Shown: positions 1 through 12,336, counted from the first letter of the stretch. The stretch is 64,000 bases of DNA from Chytridium lagenaria (GCA_025449115.1 JAHLKC010000027.1:124001-188000); one strand, 5' to 3'. Translations and numbers: made by a program. The notes: a model not told the origin generated them from the sequence alone.

Positions 1-699
1 CATGCTGGTATCCACGCAACGCAGTGCCTCACGCGGAATATGGTCACATATTGCCTACCTGTTCAAGTTGTGATAGTTTGGATGAAAAGGTAATACGTTT
101 AGTTTACAAAGTGCCTCTCTCTGGCTTTTCCGACGAATCGTTGGAATTGATTTTTTGCCAGCCTGTTTCAAGGGCGTGTTCCCTCCCAGTCGATGAGCCC
201 TCTCCAGTATACAAAAAAAACCCAGCTGGAGCAAGGATGGAGTAGAATACGAGATGTTCACGCACAGAATGATACAGGTTGTTACAAAGTCAAACATCAT
301 TTGCCATTCATTGCAGGACGAGTAGTTTGGAATGAGTTTACAATAAGTAAAATATCTTTAATTTCAATTAGATTATTCCAGGCATGTAAGCAACAATCTC
401 AGGATGTATGTAGCAGCAGCAAAGTCAGTCAGTCAGTCAGTCAGTCAGTCAGCTCATTGAGAGAAGCAGCAGCAGCACCAGTACATTCAGTGTAATAAAA
501 GCCATGAAAACTATACCCAAGATTTGTGTAACAATTGTATAAATAGAGGTTGGTTGATGCATGCCTGGTTGATGCTCTCTCCTCGAATTTGTTGATATCA
601 AGGCATCATGATGCCTCCTGTTGCAAACCATACTTTTGATTCATTGTCCATGGTCCATCTATCCCTATCCATCGGAAAGGCCTCTGCTTCGTTTGGAGG
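1..699. other. Left flank without a recognisable gene
   Basis: The short open frames here show no family motif, no convincing splice sites and no continuity into the next gene. The stretch holds a CAGT tetranucleotide repeat and probably the promoter of the following protease. That gene may also have an undetected 5' exon here, because its first visible exon lacks a signal peptide. Confidence 0.5.
423..452. repeat. CAGT tetranucleotide microsatellite
   Basis: About seven uninterrupted AGTC/CAGT units are visible. It lies in non-coding DNA and no function is inferred. Confidence 0.9.
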
Positions 700-2575
700 A
701 TGGGTCACTATAGTCTGAAAGGGTTGGATATCATCTTGGGTGCTGGCGGGCACCCCGTTACTGCGTTTAATGATGTTCTCACTCAATACTACACCGTTTG
801 TATCCTTCCTGATTTTCTTAAAGGCCTTACTTTTGTGCAGACCATTCAAGTTGGAACTCCACCTCAGAGTCTGAAGGTCGTTATCGATACCGGATCATAC
901 AGGCTCTGGGTTGCGTCTGCGGAAACCTTTGGGAAAGATGCTGGTTTTATCAACGAAGCCAGTTCAACTTCAAAAAGCAAAGATCCGGCTGCGTCAGAGG
1001 TTTTGAAATATGTACGTTAATCAATGGTTTCAACTCAATTTATACTTGAAATCTTAACTGTCTTATGCTCTGTATTCTCCATCGTTGGTAATCAATGTTT
1101 GCAGTTTGATGGTAAACTTTAGACTATACTTTTTAGCTTTTGTTTCGGGTTTTTCTCTTTCTTTATTAACTTGATCAACCTCTATAGGTACCAACGTCAC
1201 CGGAGTCCCTTGGATCGACTCAGTGAGTGTAGGCAACTGGACTGCAAAAGAATTTGAATTTTTGTTGGCCAAAACGGTGGCATACCCGCTGAGTGGGAAG
1301 TGAGTTTAAATGAGTTATTTTCCCTTACCACTCCTACTCCGTAATATTTGTACAATATTATTTATTAATCACCGCGACTTTTTTTTAGTGGTGATGACCG
1401 GTCTGCTGGAATCTTGGGACTAAGCCTTCCTCTTAAAGGTTTTTGATTCAATCTGTTGTCAAAAGCTGACCTTTACGGTAAAGGACAAGCATACCCTACT
1501 CTTCCGTCAAACTTGGCCGATAGTGGTGCAATCAGTTCAAATCAGGTAGAATGTGTATTTTGGCCCTGCGTGTATAGCTGACGTTATGGGAGTAGTTCGC
1601 GTTTTATGTCAATCCAGATGAATCGGCGGGGGAACTTACCTTTGGTGGATTTGATTCATCCCTTATTCGATCAAACTTGCAATGGATACCATTAGCGGAT
1701 GCCGATACCTATATTGACTCTGTTTCCGTACCTTTGAAGGCATCGGTCAAGGATGCAGGCCGGTGGGCAATCGGGATCATCTCCGTATCGTTCAATCCCA
1801 ACTGGAATTTTGGCCCAGTAAACAAATCTTCTGCGCCATCACCAACACTAGCATCTTCGCAATCCGCCGGGCCTTTTACCCTTGTATACCCGCCGAAAGT
1901 AGCCCCAGCTATCGTGGACACAGGATCTTCTGTTGCCGTTCTTCCTTTAAGTGTTGTGAAGGCTTTAGGGGCGGCGTTAGGCATTCAGGGTGCCGATATC
2001 CGTGGGCTAAACGGTGTTGATTGTTCATGGAGGCTCAAGTATAGGGATGCACCTGTCATCACGATCAATATCGAAAGAGAATCCGCTGCGGGTTCGTCTG
2101 TACTTGCAATTTCCGCAGCTGAATATGTCGTTGAAGCGTTGCGAGGTGGATGTTTTCTTGGGGTTTTGGGGGTTGAGGATATGACAGGAACTGTTGTGTT
2201 AGGGAATACTGTGCTCAAGTAAGTCTTATTTAAAAGCCTCTGGGTTGATATTGAATGAAATAATTTGCTAATATCTATGCAGACGCTATCTTACCGTTTT
2301 TTGACACGTCAAAACGCTCTATTGGTTTTGGTGTCAACAAGGGACGTCCAGCAATACCTGGGACACTGGGCGAAGAACCTGTGACCTCTGATGGCAAGAT
2401 TTCGGCGCAATCCACAGACTCGACAGGTTTAGTAACGACAACTGTGTTTGTTCAAGTGAACGGCCTTCCACAGACAAACGCTTCATCTAGTTTTTTTCAA
2501 TCGCGCAATTATAACGCCGCGGCAGTTGCAGCTGCGATCTGTGTTGTGTTTGGCCTCGTTCTTTCTGGGATGTGA
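700..2575 (+). CDS. Pepsin-family (A1) aspartic protease, GPI-anchored type (copy A)
   Basis: This is a yapsin-like secreted endopeptidase. Both active-site motifs are present: VVIDTGS around 880-900 and IVDTGSS around 1912-1930. My exons are 700-795, 841-1011, 1105-1111, 1188-1299, 1389-1438, 1484-1545, 1596-2218 and 2283-2575. One is a 7-nt microexon (Phe-Asp plus the first base of Gly), and two introns are only 45 nt. The C-terminus is Ser/Thr-rich and ends in a hydrophobic stretch (AAAVAAAICVVFGLVLSGM) typical of a GPI-attachment signal. The start is uncertain: ATG 700 is the only in-frame ATG in the exon, but no signal peptide follows, so a 5' exon is probably missing. In the last exon the six-T run at 2297-2302 breaks the frame; five T would restore Thr-Val-Phe-Asp, as in copy B. 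The next gene is its tandem paralogue. Confidence 0.85.
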
Positions 2576-3075
2576 AGTTTGGCTGGTCCTTATCTTTTGT
2601 CCCTATGTTACCTTCGTATGCGACGCTTCTTCTCCTTATCCTTTATCGACACAGTCTTTTATAAACACGTTCTCTATTGACACTGAAGCCTCACCTTTTT
2701 TTATCAACTTTTGTAAAAAGGAAAGAAAAGCAATTTAAAAAAAAAGGGAGCATTATTATTTATTATTTTTAATGCAATTACCAAACAAACCCTAAGGTCA
2801 GTTGACGTCACACTTGGTGTGACTAGACAGTTTTCCAAAACTTGAGGCTGCAAACGTTTGCCGTCACTCGCAAAAGGCCGGTCGAACGAAGAGGATTGCC
2901 TTCGCCGTAGCATTCATTGCGTTACGGCCTGTACGGAATCTTTGAGAAGGCATCAATCAATTGGGACCCATACATTTCTACTCAATTGTTGTCTCACTGT
3001 GAGGTTTAAGCAATAGTAACTAAGTGCTCTACTTGGTGGAGCCAACTTCAATACCCTCCACATCAAGCTCTTTTA
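2576..3075. other. Intergenic, between the two protease copies
   Basis: This contains the 3' flank of copy A and the 5' flank of copy B. It has short poly-A and AT-rich tracts around 2735-2775. I see no gene or structured element. Confidence 0.6.
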
Positions 3076-5655
3076 ATGATCAGAAGAGATATGGAATCGA
3101 CGTCAGTAGACTGTCCATCTGAGGATGCATCATCTAGCTGTCAGACATTGCATGAAAGGAAACGAACGATTAATGCAAGCAAGTCGAGGTGTGCTTCAGC
3201 CCGATTAAAGTTGCGAAGCCTTTGCAAGGATATGCATGCCCATTCAGCGTCGTCACCCCATAAAAGATGGAAATTGATCGAAACATCTTTGCCTTCTGCA
3301 ACATCTCTGGAAGCCTCAACATTCAGTATATTCGCACCGTTACCTGTTCCCTCATCAATCCCGTCTCCCAAGCTTCCCGTGGTCCCCTCTCTAAAGTCTT
3401 CGCGGAAACTCTCTGCTTCAAATCATCATCGCTCTTTCCCCTTGAAATCCATCATATCGTTAACACATATCCTCCATATTTTAACATTGCTGCTCCCTGT
3501 TGCCGTGCTGTGCGCAGATCCGTCACCCAGCGGAATGATCAGGTTGGACATGATATTCTCTTAACACTTTTACCACGATCAACTCTTTTCTTAACTTTAT
3601 CGTTTAGGATTCCGGTCACGGTGCGAACGACATCAACAAACAAAGGAGAGATACGAAAGGCGGGAGAAACTACAGGAGCATTAAATCTCGTCAGCGGTGC
3701 ATTACAGAATATCAAGACTATGATGTATGAGCATGCGCATACAATCTATTACAGTAAGTACATATTGGCTCTTCGTTTAGAGTAGTGAATGACTTTGTTG
3801 ACTTTTTCATAGTACGCCTATGTTGGTACACCTCCCCAACCTTTAAAGGTTCTTCTTGATACTGGATCTTACTCGACTTGGGTGAGAAGTCCGCAATGCC
3901 GGTCTTTCCCGTCTTGCGTACTTGCACCGACGTTTGATAGTTTACGCAGCAGCACGTTTGCGCCCACCGGATTGACCTCGCCCACTATTCGCTATGTAAG
4001 TTTAAACGAAGATGTGAAGTGAAACTTGCTTTGTTTGATCTTTAATCTAAACATTTTTCCTATTTTTTTAAAATCGGTATTTATTAGGAGGACAGTAAGT
4101 ATTATGATCATTCGATTTATATACTATAGTCTTATAAACGTTTTAACTAAATATCTCTGTTATTCCTTAAAATTTAGAAACCGAAGTAGAAGGCGTTATT
4201 GGAAGGGATTACTTTTCTATTGGAGAAGCTTCAACTATGGCAGTACCACGGCACACCTTCACTCTTGCTACAAGTGTTGTTGGAGTGTTAGTATATTTAT
4301 TTTTCTCCCGACGCCTTAGTTGTTTTCTCTTTTATCTATATATTGACGGGTTTTTTTTAGAAATGGCGGTGATATTGATGGCGTTGTTGGAATGAGTCTT
4401 CAGCCTACCGTTGGTGAGTTTAGATTCTTTTATTTAAAAGTTCATGGTAATGTCTATGTATTTATCTTTTTTATGTTTCCTTAGTGGCAAACAATACGTT
4501 TTCAATGTTCTTTCAATCATTGCAGTCATCGGGAGTTCTTAACGACCCTTACGTAAGTTTGTTAGCTGATTCTGCGATATTTTTAGTTTCTGGTCTCAAT
4601 AATCTGGTCTTCACTTTCTTTTATGGTATATGATATCTAATCTCTTTTGTCAAAGTTCTCCGTTATGGTGGATACGGAATTCGATAGCGGTGAAGTTATT
4701 TTCGGCGGCTATGACTCTCTCGACTTCGCAGACCCTACCTCCTCACCGATATGGATTCCCACTGTCGACTCTACCTATACTGTTTCCCGCTCGCACCCAC
4801 TTACCTTTGTAGAATCCGGGAGCTGGGCTCTCCCTCTCGTCTCCATCTCCACCAGCCTTCCCGACAGCATCCCTCTTCTCCGCTACCCAACAACCGCCAC
4901 CAACCGCACTGCCGCCATCATCGATACAGGCTCCAACCTCGCCTCCATCCCGGCATCGCTTTTCCGCGCCCTCGCTGACGTGCTCGGTGGCACCGATGAC
5001 GGTGCAGGAGGTTTTTGGGTCAGTTGTGATCGACGCCGTATTGACGGTGGACCCACTGTTTGGTTTGAATTTGCGAATGGGGAGTCGATTGCAGTCACTC
5101 CTATCGAGTATATTCGGATGCTCCCTATCTTCGAAAATGTTCAGCCTGTGACTTCGCCTGCACCCGGGTCGGACTCGAGAAATGTGACGGCAACGTTTGT
5201 GGATCGGTGTTTCTTGAATTTCAGGGCGTCGGAGGAGGATAAGAATTATGTGATTTTGGGAAATTCTGTTACAAAGTAAGATTATTTTTGTCATCCAATA
5301 CCGTCCATTAACCAATTCTTCATGATGCAGACGATTTGTCACTATTTTCGATTACGAACGCCGCCGTGTCGGGTTCGCCCTAGCACGTGGTCGTACCCCT
5401 GACGCCTTTAACGTTTCCTCTTTATCCGCACCCGCACCCAAACTCTCCACAACGCTTCAATCCTCCATTTCAGCGACAATCATGTTGGTCGCTGCAACGA
5501 CCACACCCACAGTATCCGAAACTTCGAATAAGTCTGGCGGCGGCGTAGTGACGATGGCGCAGGCATCGCAAGGTTCAAAATCTGATGGTTTTAGGATGAC
5601 AAGGGACATTTTTGGAGTATGGCTTGTTGGTGGTGTTTTGGCGATGATGGTGTGA
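3076..5655 (+). CDS. Pepsin-family (A1) aspartic protease, GPI-anchored type (copy B)
   Basis: This is a tandem paralogue of copy A. The active-site motifs are LLDTGSY near 3855 and IIDTGSN near 4920. Exons after the leader are 3608-3724, 3813-3995, 4088-4094 (7-nt microexon), 4178-4286, 4361-4413, 4485-4552, 4656-5275 and 5331-5655. Every intron from the one before the first active site onward matches copy A in position and phase. The leader exon ends at 3542 and contains a signal-peptide-like run (ILTLLLPVAVLCA near 3480-3515). Its frame is one base out of phase with the next exon, so either the leader has an indel or its splice differs from my reading; the start at 3076 is therefore only the ORF limit. 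The tail is Ser/Thr-rich with a terminal hydrophobic segment (FGVWLVGGVLAMMV), which predicts a GPI anchor. It probably acts at the cell surface or wall. Confidence 0.85.
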
Positions 5656-6434
5656 CGTGTTTTTGTGGGTTCTATCTCAGTCTCGTGTTTATCGGTTATT
5701 TGATCTGTTCTTCTATTCGTTGCATGTTGGTTCTCGTCACAATCACTTTTGTTTTCAAATGACCCGCAGTGTCATGCTTTACCCCCAATACATATTGTCT
5801 ATGGAAATCAATGGCGAAATGCATTTGGAGTGGGGGCAGTCTAGATTTTGAAGAATGAATACCTAAGAACATGAACATCTCGTTCAGCCGTGGTTAAGTT
5901 AAAGACCTTTCTGAAGGTGAAGTTTTGACGAACATGAGTGGAGGCAAAGGAATTTTCTGCGCTACTGTAATTCAATTTGGTTTGCAGAAAAGGATGGCGC
6001 GGATGGCTATTACGCGGATTTCAGCGCTCAACCAAAAAAGGAACTTTAACATTTTAAGAAAACTTGTCCCTAAAGAGCTTATGAGGTAACCCTATCCCTA
6101 ACCCTATTTTTGATTTCGTGTTTGATATTTAATGGTATATATCATCCTTTCACATTACCTATACTAACGATACTTTATTAATTCTGCGTATAACCCTAAA
6201 TTCTGCTTTTATTCTTTGTAAAATGCATTTCTTTTGTTGTAATAAAGTACGAGGTGAATCTCCATCATTTTTTCTTGTAACAAAACGTCATATCTTTAAT
6301 CCATTAAAGGAGAAAGTTTTACAGCCGCCATAAAAAGTAAATCACTGATACAGAGAACTTATAAGAACACCCGCCACAGAGATTGTAAAATGTAGGGACC
6401 GCGGCCTTTCGCAGCATCCACCAAACAGTAAAAA
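5656..6434. other. Intergenic, between convergent genes
   Basis: This is the shared 3' flank of protease B and the minus-strand editing protein. A 31-codon ORF (5994-6089) opens in a basic, mitochondrial-presequence-like way and runs into a GTAACC that could be a splice donor, but I could not find a continuation. An AATAAA lies near 6240. A telomere-like CCCTAA tract is listed separately. Confidence 0.5.
6087..6105. repeat. Short telomere-like tract (CCCTAA variants)
   Basis: The stretch reads TAACCC, TATCCC, TAACCC, that is, degenerate units of the TTAGGG telomere repeat on the opposite strand. It is short and could be chance. Confidence 0.5.
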
Positions 6435-8137
6435 TTAAGGCTCAACAACAGTCGCGTCCACAGCCTTCACAGCCGCCAACAGGTTCTTCCAACTCGCCGC
6501 CTTCCCTGAAACCTCCCCTCCCTCCCTCCCCCTTTCACATCCCCCAAAGCCCCCTCCAAAAACTTTCTCCAAACCTCCCCGCTCTCTTTCGGGGGTCCCA
6601 CAACCACAACTCCACCTCCAACCTTTGTCTCCCCGCAAGTCAGAATGTAGACCTGGGCAGGCGCGTCATTGTCGAGAAGAGATCGGGAAAGAATTGTAAG
6701 GAATTCGGGGTCAGCATCGTCCCGGTGGTAGGCGATAGGGTTAGGGAGGGTGGGAGTGAGGTGAGTTTGAGAGAGAGGAGTGAGGCGAGGTCTTTGAAAA
6801 GGGTTTTGGTTTGACGGGTCGAGTCTTTGAGTTGTTTGGTCGCGAGAGTGATCTTGTCGACAAAGGCTTCAGGGCCTATGTAAAATGGATGCAATTAGAA
6901 TTCAATCATCGCTTTAAAAAATATTATGTGTACCTGTGCTTAGAATAGACCCGATCGCCCGCTCACGCAACAAAGATTGCTGAAATGTTGCTATCACACG
7001 GTCTCCAAATAAAAAGAAAAGCCGGAGATTCTTGCCTCGAACTTTTTCAGTGTGAAGCAACTTGAGGCATTGCAAATCAGCAGTGGTTGAGACATGGGTT
7101 CCGCAGCAACTTGAAAAATGAGAACATAACATCGCGAAATTTCAAGGGCGCGGCAAACGGAATGGGGTGGGAAAGTCAGTAAAAGAGAAACCAAGCAACA
7201 TTTTTAATACGTAAAAACCAGCCTTATAAATTTCCAACGACTTCAGAAGCAAAAACATAAACAGAAAAACAAAACACGACTACATACGGAAAATCGAAAA
7301 AACTAAACAAAAAAAAAAAAGCGAACGGAATGATAATGATAATATACTCAGTACTTACGGATTCCTATCAAGCCCTCCGATCGACACATATCTCACAACC
7401 CCCCTCCTTCAAATCCTCCGGCATGCTTTCGGGTCTAACCTCCATCCCCTCTTCGACAACTTCAAACTTCATCGCTCCTCTCACCACCTCATTCACCTTC
7501 GCCTCTAAAGCCGTCAATTCATCCACGGTCGGCGCAACCCCTTCACGTTTCGTCAAATCAAGTTCGATGTGACAGCGATCTTTTCCGAGTCCCCATGCAA
7601 CTGTGTCGAGTTTGAACTCTTGCTCAGCGATCGCTGATAGGAGATGTTGGCCAGAATGCTAAAAAGCATTTAGATTACGGCTTAAAAAAGAATGGATCTT
7701 GTTTTCGCCGTAGCGTAGTAGCATCATCAATTTGGAAAGTATCCCGATGTCTCTTTAACAAACTCTCAACACACCTGCTGCATATGATCCCATCTCCTCC
7801 CCCATTCCAACTTGACCTCCACCTCGCTGCCAATTTCTCCAACACCCTCCTCGACAATGTGTACGCATTCCAAGCCTCTCCTTAGCACCTCCACAACCTT
7901 AACGCCTGCGATTGTTCCAACATCATGCGGCTGTCCTCCACCTAAACCAACGCATCAGTCAAAGTAAGAAAAGAGGTAACGCATTCTACCCGTTGGAAAC
8001 AAGACTGTATCGGACAAAATAACTTCATGATGCTTAGAACCCGTAACAGGTTTTGAGGAGATGACGGTCGCAGTGTGGGATCGGAGAAGTGAGTTCCGTT
8101 GACACAGAAGACGGCCCACGGGAGTTGATACAGGCAT
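6435..8137 (-). CDS. Alanyl-tRNA editing protein (AlaX-M / AARSD1 family)
   Basis: This is a free-standing homologue of the alanyl-tRNA synthetase editing domain. It hydrolyses mischarged Ser-tRNA(Ala) or Gly-tRNA(Ala). Exons on the minus strand are 8137-7990, 7941-7775, 7658-7359, 7109-6934 and 6875-6435. The N-terminal motif LFPTGGGQPHD spans the first intron. The zinc-ligand motifs HSGQH and CCGTH are both present, and the C-terminal RFQGKA motif typical of AARSD1 lies near 6510. The frame breaks three times, each time in or next to a homopolymer: the six-C run at 7399-7404 (five would give a smooth join to NP-CCGTH), around 6738-6753, and around 6503-6507. Corrected this way the protein has the usual full length of about 400 residues. 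An intact start sits at the expected place. It is followed on the same strand by the cysteine synthase-like gene. Confidence 0.9.
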
Positions 8138-8310
8138 TTTTTAGAGATTTTTACAGTCGTCGATTTGAGCCTCTTGATTGAAAAAAGAAAGAATTAAATA
8201 TATCCCCACACCGTTCTTCACCTTTACTCAAAGAGCAAATCATGTGAATTATTAATGTGCTTCTGTAACTAAACTATCATCTTTCGTGTTTATCTTTTGT
8301 TATTTATGCA

Positions 8311-9933
8311 TTATTTGGTTGTGTTGAACGTTTTGATGTTCTCAGTATCAAACCCATAAGCGGTCAGATAGTTTGGATTCCTATAAAGGTAAGAATCACT
8401 GTTAGCAAATTATATAAAGCTCGTGATCCTTAACACATGTAAAAACTGCAAAGGATAGCTCACCAGAATTTCGTCAAATGCCTACTTCCATGATCGCAGA
8501 ATATCGTGAGGATACGCTTCCCCTAAAAAGCGCATTAGCCACCATTTGGATTTATGGGACCGAAGAAAAGTGATTTAAGTCAAAAAACTTACAGGTCCAC
8601 TTTCACGAGCCATCTTATATGCAGCAACGGCATTTACTGCTGAAGATGATCCTACAAATAGGCCTGCAGTCATATCAAATGTCTGCATTACAATCTCACA
8701 CTCTTACCATCGTTTTCCAGCAAAAATCGAGACATCTGCAGAGCCTCCTCATCGGACACTTTGACAGCATCGTCAACATGCGATATGGCTTTTTCAAAAT
8801 TTCTCGTAATCCTGTTGATTCCTATTCCTTCCACAACTGAATCCACTTGATGCCGTTTTCGGCTTCCCTCCGCCTCTGTTGATGCGTACATCACCCCATG
8901 CTTCACTTTGTTGAAAAGGCTTGAGCCAAAGGGATCGGAAAGAATAACTTTGAGCTTCGGTATTCTTGGTTTTAAGAAGTGGGAGATTCCTCCAATAGTG
9001 CCTCCGGTTCCTGCTCCCATAATAAAGTAATCAATGTTCCCCTCCATTTGATCCAAAATTTCCGGTCCTGTGCCGGTAAAATGAGCCTTCAGGCAGAAGA
9101 CCATATATGTATGTATGATATTTAGTTAGAGTTCAAGCCGATCCATTGAAAAGAATCAGCAGACCAAATGAGTGGAAAGATAAAAGGAAAAATTCTTAAT
9201 CTCAAGACGATAAAAAAAACCAACGCATAAAATCCCCATTAGCTCTTACCTCAAAGTTAAGCAAATTATCAAATTGATTACAATAAACAGCGTGAGTATT
9301 TCCAGATAAATTCATTTCCTCCGCCCTCCGTTTAGCTACATGAACAAAATGGCCAGGATCCGCAAAAGAAACTGGCCGTACTCTTTCAACAGTTGCTCCG
9401 AGCTGTTCTAGTATAGAATATTTTTCTAGAGCTTGGTCGTCTAATACGTTTAGTTTCATTTAAAAATCTATAAAGGGTAATTTACCAGGCATCACAATGT
9501 AGCATCCAATTCCCGATCTACGACATGGTTATCGAAATTGTTTGGTATGAAAGGTGCAAACGAACGCTTTGGCAAGAGTTGCTAAAGATATTCCGGTAGA
9601 ACCCACAGTGCCCTCGACCACAACCATTGGCTTTTGTCCTTGTACATTGCTTTCCGCTTCTTTTATAAGTCGTAATGCAAGACGATCTTTCAAGCTTCCG
9701 CCAATATTCAAGAATTCGAGTTTTGCAAAGACATCGCAGCCCGTGGCGTCAGAAAGTGATTTTATTCTAACGATAGGAGTGTTTCCAACCAAGTCTCGTA
9801 TATCCTTGCAAATTCGCAATGGCTTATTCTTCTTGCTGCGTCGAGAAGAATGAAAAGCAGTGGCCACGCCAACGGCCAGCGAAGCCAGAAATAACGCTAT
9901 CCATGACGATGGCAATGATTTCATGATCGTCAT
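8311..9933 (-). CDS. Membrane-anchored cysteine synthase-like PLP enzyme (Mcy1/Cys12 type)
   Basis: This is a fold-type II PLP enzyme of the cysteine synthase / cystathionine beta-synthase family. Seven exons join without any frame break: 9933-9566, 9517-9486, 9440-9250, 9086-8708, 8663-8593, 8522-8464 and 8380-8311. Motifs include LVGNTPIVRI, the PLP lysine in GGSLKDR, the substrate loop EGTVGSTGISLA, the phosphate-binding GAGTGGTIGG, and the C-terminal FVGSSSAVNAVAA. The substrate loop has GSTG rather than the GNTG of classic cysteine synthases, as in the fungal cysteine synthase 2 group. I chose ATG 9933 because it directly precedes a basic stretch and a single transmembrane segment (residues about 9-25), consistent with the mitochondrial outer-membrane location known for yeast Mcy1. 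The start codon lies only 82 bp from the divergent GTPase gene. The physiological substrate is not evident from sequence. Confidence 0.88.
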
Positions 9934-10015
9934 CGCAAATACACTTTGCAAGAAATTGTTCAAAACCTCAGAGACAACCCAACCCACCCACCGTCGTGTG
10001 ACACTTACAATATAC
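9934..10015. promoter_or_regulatory. Compact bidirectional promoter
   Basis: Only 82 bp separate the ATG of the minus-strand cysteine synthase-like gene from the ATG of the plus-strand GTPase. Both promoters and 5' UTRs must share or overlap this space. No TATA-like box is obvious. Confidence 0.5.
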
Positions 10016-12280
10016 ATGGATTCAGGACAAGCACAGTTCTCCGCCACAGCGCTGGCCCAACAGCTGGCGAATGTCTCCATCGGCGACAAGGACGACTCGC
10101 AGACGCTATTTGAAAACTTTGATAGGATTGACGATGGTGAAGGACACGCCCCGCATTTAAAGGTGGGTATGTGACGGAGACGGCTTTTGGTAACACTGTG
10201 GGCATAGCGGCTATTTCTGAGCTCCGACGCAGCAGACTTCGAGCTTCTCGTGTCCCAGATACAGCTTAGGCTTCGTCAGGGTCAAGGAGAGGCCGTGATA
10301 GAGATAGGAGTGGAAGGTACAGTCTTGTATGGTTGCTTGGCTCACAAGAATAGATGATGGGACTTCCATGGACCTTAGCGAGGAAGACTCAAATCGGCGA
10401 AGGTGATGATAGAGAAGGTGGCTGAAAAGCTTAAGTCAGACGTTACCACTCTCCACGAAAGGAGAACCTTGGTTCTTTCGACTTCGTCGCAGAATGACTC
10501 CGACGAGGCCGCCATTCCAAGCAACACCCAGCAGAGTCCATTCTGGTTTGCCCATGTCTTGGTCCGTCAGAGGCCCGGGCAAGTTGAGAATCTGCTGGAA
10601 CTTCGAATAGCGGTCGTTGGTAATGTCGATGCTGGAAAGTCGACACTTTTGGGTGTTTTGACTAAAGATATGTTGGACGATGGGCGTGGAAAGGCACGAG
10701 TCAATTTGTTCCGACACAAGCATGAAATTGAAAGTGGAAGAACTTCGTCTGTTGGATTCGAAATTATGGGGTTCAACTCGAAAGGTCAAATTGTTACCCC
10801 TTCCAGCATAGGAAGGCCAAAGTTGACGTGGGATGATATTTGCATTAATGCTTCAAAGGTTGGCAACAAACAATATGTGAATTCTAATTCATTTAAGGTG
10901 TTGCAATTTATTGACCTTGCTGGTCACGAAAAGTATTTGAAAACCACAGTTTTTGGAATGACTGGCTGCGCCCCGGATTTCGTTATGTTGATGGTTGGTT
11001 TTTTTGGATATGAGTTACTAAGTGATACTATAGATCGGCTCAAACGCTGGAGTTATCGGGATGACCAAAGGTAATAAATTTCATTCTTGGACTTTCTGCT
11101 AATCTTTAGAGCATTTGGGTCTTGCCCTAGCCCTCCAAGTTCCAGTATACATCGTCGTGACGAAAATTGACATGTGCCCAGCCAACGTTTTGGAGAGCAC
11201 AGTGAAGCAATTGACGAAAATTCTTAAGAGCTCTGGCTGCCGCAAGATTCCTATATTTGTAAAAACAGTCGGTGATGTGATCGTCACTGCCAGCAACTTT
11301 GTCAGCGAAAGGTTAGGATGAATTTACGAGAAATATTTTAACAAGCTGACCAGAATATGTCCTATATTTTTGGTGTCAAACATAACGGGAGAAGGGCTTG
11401 ATCTTTTGAGAATGTTTTTAAACATTCTTCACGCAAACAGTTTGGGTCGCTATGACGCGGACAAGCCTGTCGAATATCAAATAACAGGTATGTTGTTTAA
11501 TGTTATTTTTTCTAATTTTTTTTCTTAGATACTTTCTCCGTTCCAGGAGTGGGGACTGTAGTCAGCGGTACTATTATCAGTGGCATCGCTCATGTTGGAG
11601 ACTCTCTTCTTCTGGGACCTGATTCGTCCGGAAACTTTACACCGACTATCATCAAAAGTATTCAGAGAAAAAGAGTCAATGTTCCCTGCACCAGCGCTGG
11701 ACAGAGCGCCAGCTTTGCACTAAAGAAAGTGAAGCGATCAAGTATCAGGAAAGGCATGGTCATGTTAAGGTATGTATTCCTTTTTTAAACGTAGAATTTC
11801 GAAGAAAGGGCTTTCTGGTGTCCATATCCTCCCGTTTCTACTATATCATTTCTCCTCTAATTCTGCATAACAGCAAGAGCCTCAATCCTCGCGCAGTATA
11901 CGAATTTGAGGCCGAGATCCTGGTCCTGTACCATAGCACAACCATCGGTGCGAAATATCAGGCGATGTTGCACTGCGGATGTGTAAGGCAAACGGCCAAG
12001 ATTGTTGGGATGGATAAGCAGATTCTTCGAACAGGAGACCGTGCTCTTGTTCGGTTCCGGTACGGGCATAACAGATGTGGTGGTTGGTTATTAACTGCTC
12101 CTTAGATTTATTCAACACCCGGAATACCTCAAGATCGGAACTAGATTACTTTTCCGTGAAGGTTAGTTATTGCACATAACGCTAATATGAGATTGACGAC
12201 TTTTCTGTATGCTAGGCCGAACTAAAGGAGTTGGGAAAGTTGTTTCGCTAGGTCCCAGAACGGATGAGCCTGCATCTTGA
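10016..12280 (+). CDS. GTPBP1/GTPBP2-family translational GTPase
   Basis: This belongs to the GTPBP1/2 branch of EF-1A-like GTPases, linked in animals to mRNA decay and rescue of stalled ribosomes. It shows G1 (GNVDAGKST), the family insert [15 protein letters not shown]3 (DLAGHEKY), the motif GVIGMTKEHLGLAL and G4 (TKID), followed by beta-barrel domains II and III ([23 protein letters not shown]). Ten exons are read: 10016-10162, 10208-10316, 10354-10993, 11034-11070, 11110-11311, 11354-11487, 11529-11769, 11874-12059, 12106-12161 and 12216-12280. Several introns are only 37-46 nt. One frame break occurs at 10400-10401, where one more A would give Arg-Arg-Lys-Val-Met. The stop lies 56 bp before the next start codon. 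Confidence 0.92.
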
Positions 12281-12336
12281 ATGACATGTCGCAAAAGCGA
12301 AAAAATATACTTGTAATAAAAATCTGAAAACGTGAA

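Noticed and set aside
423..452. CRISPR-like or regulatory repeat
   Set aside because: It is a plain tetranucleotide microsatellite with no spacers.
3608..3785. Reading protease B exon 3608 onward as IPVTVRTTSTNK...YY
   Set aside because: That frame cannot join the active-site exon; the alternative frame ending TEYQDYD at 3724 joins in phase 0 and matches the intron position in copy A.
5994..6089. 31-codon ORF as a mitochondrial small protein
   Set aside because: No downstream exon or family match could be found.
6736..6755. Telomere-like TAGGGTTAGGG in the editing-protein gene
   Set aside because: It is coding sequence on the minus strand (Pro/Asn/Pro codons), so the resemblance is coincidental.
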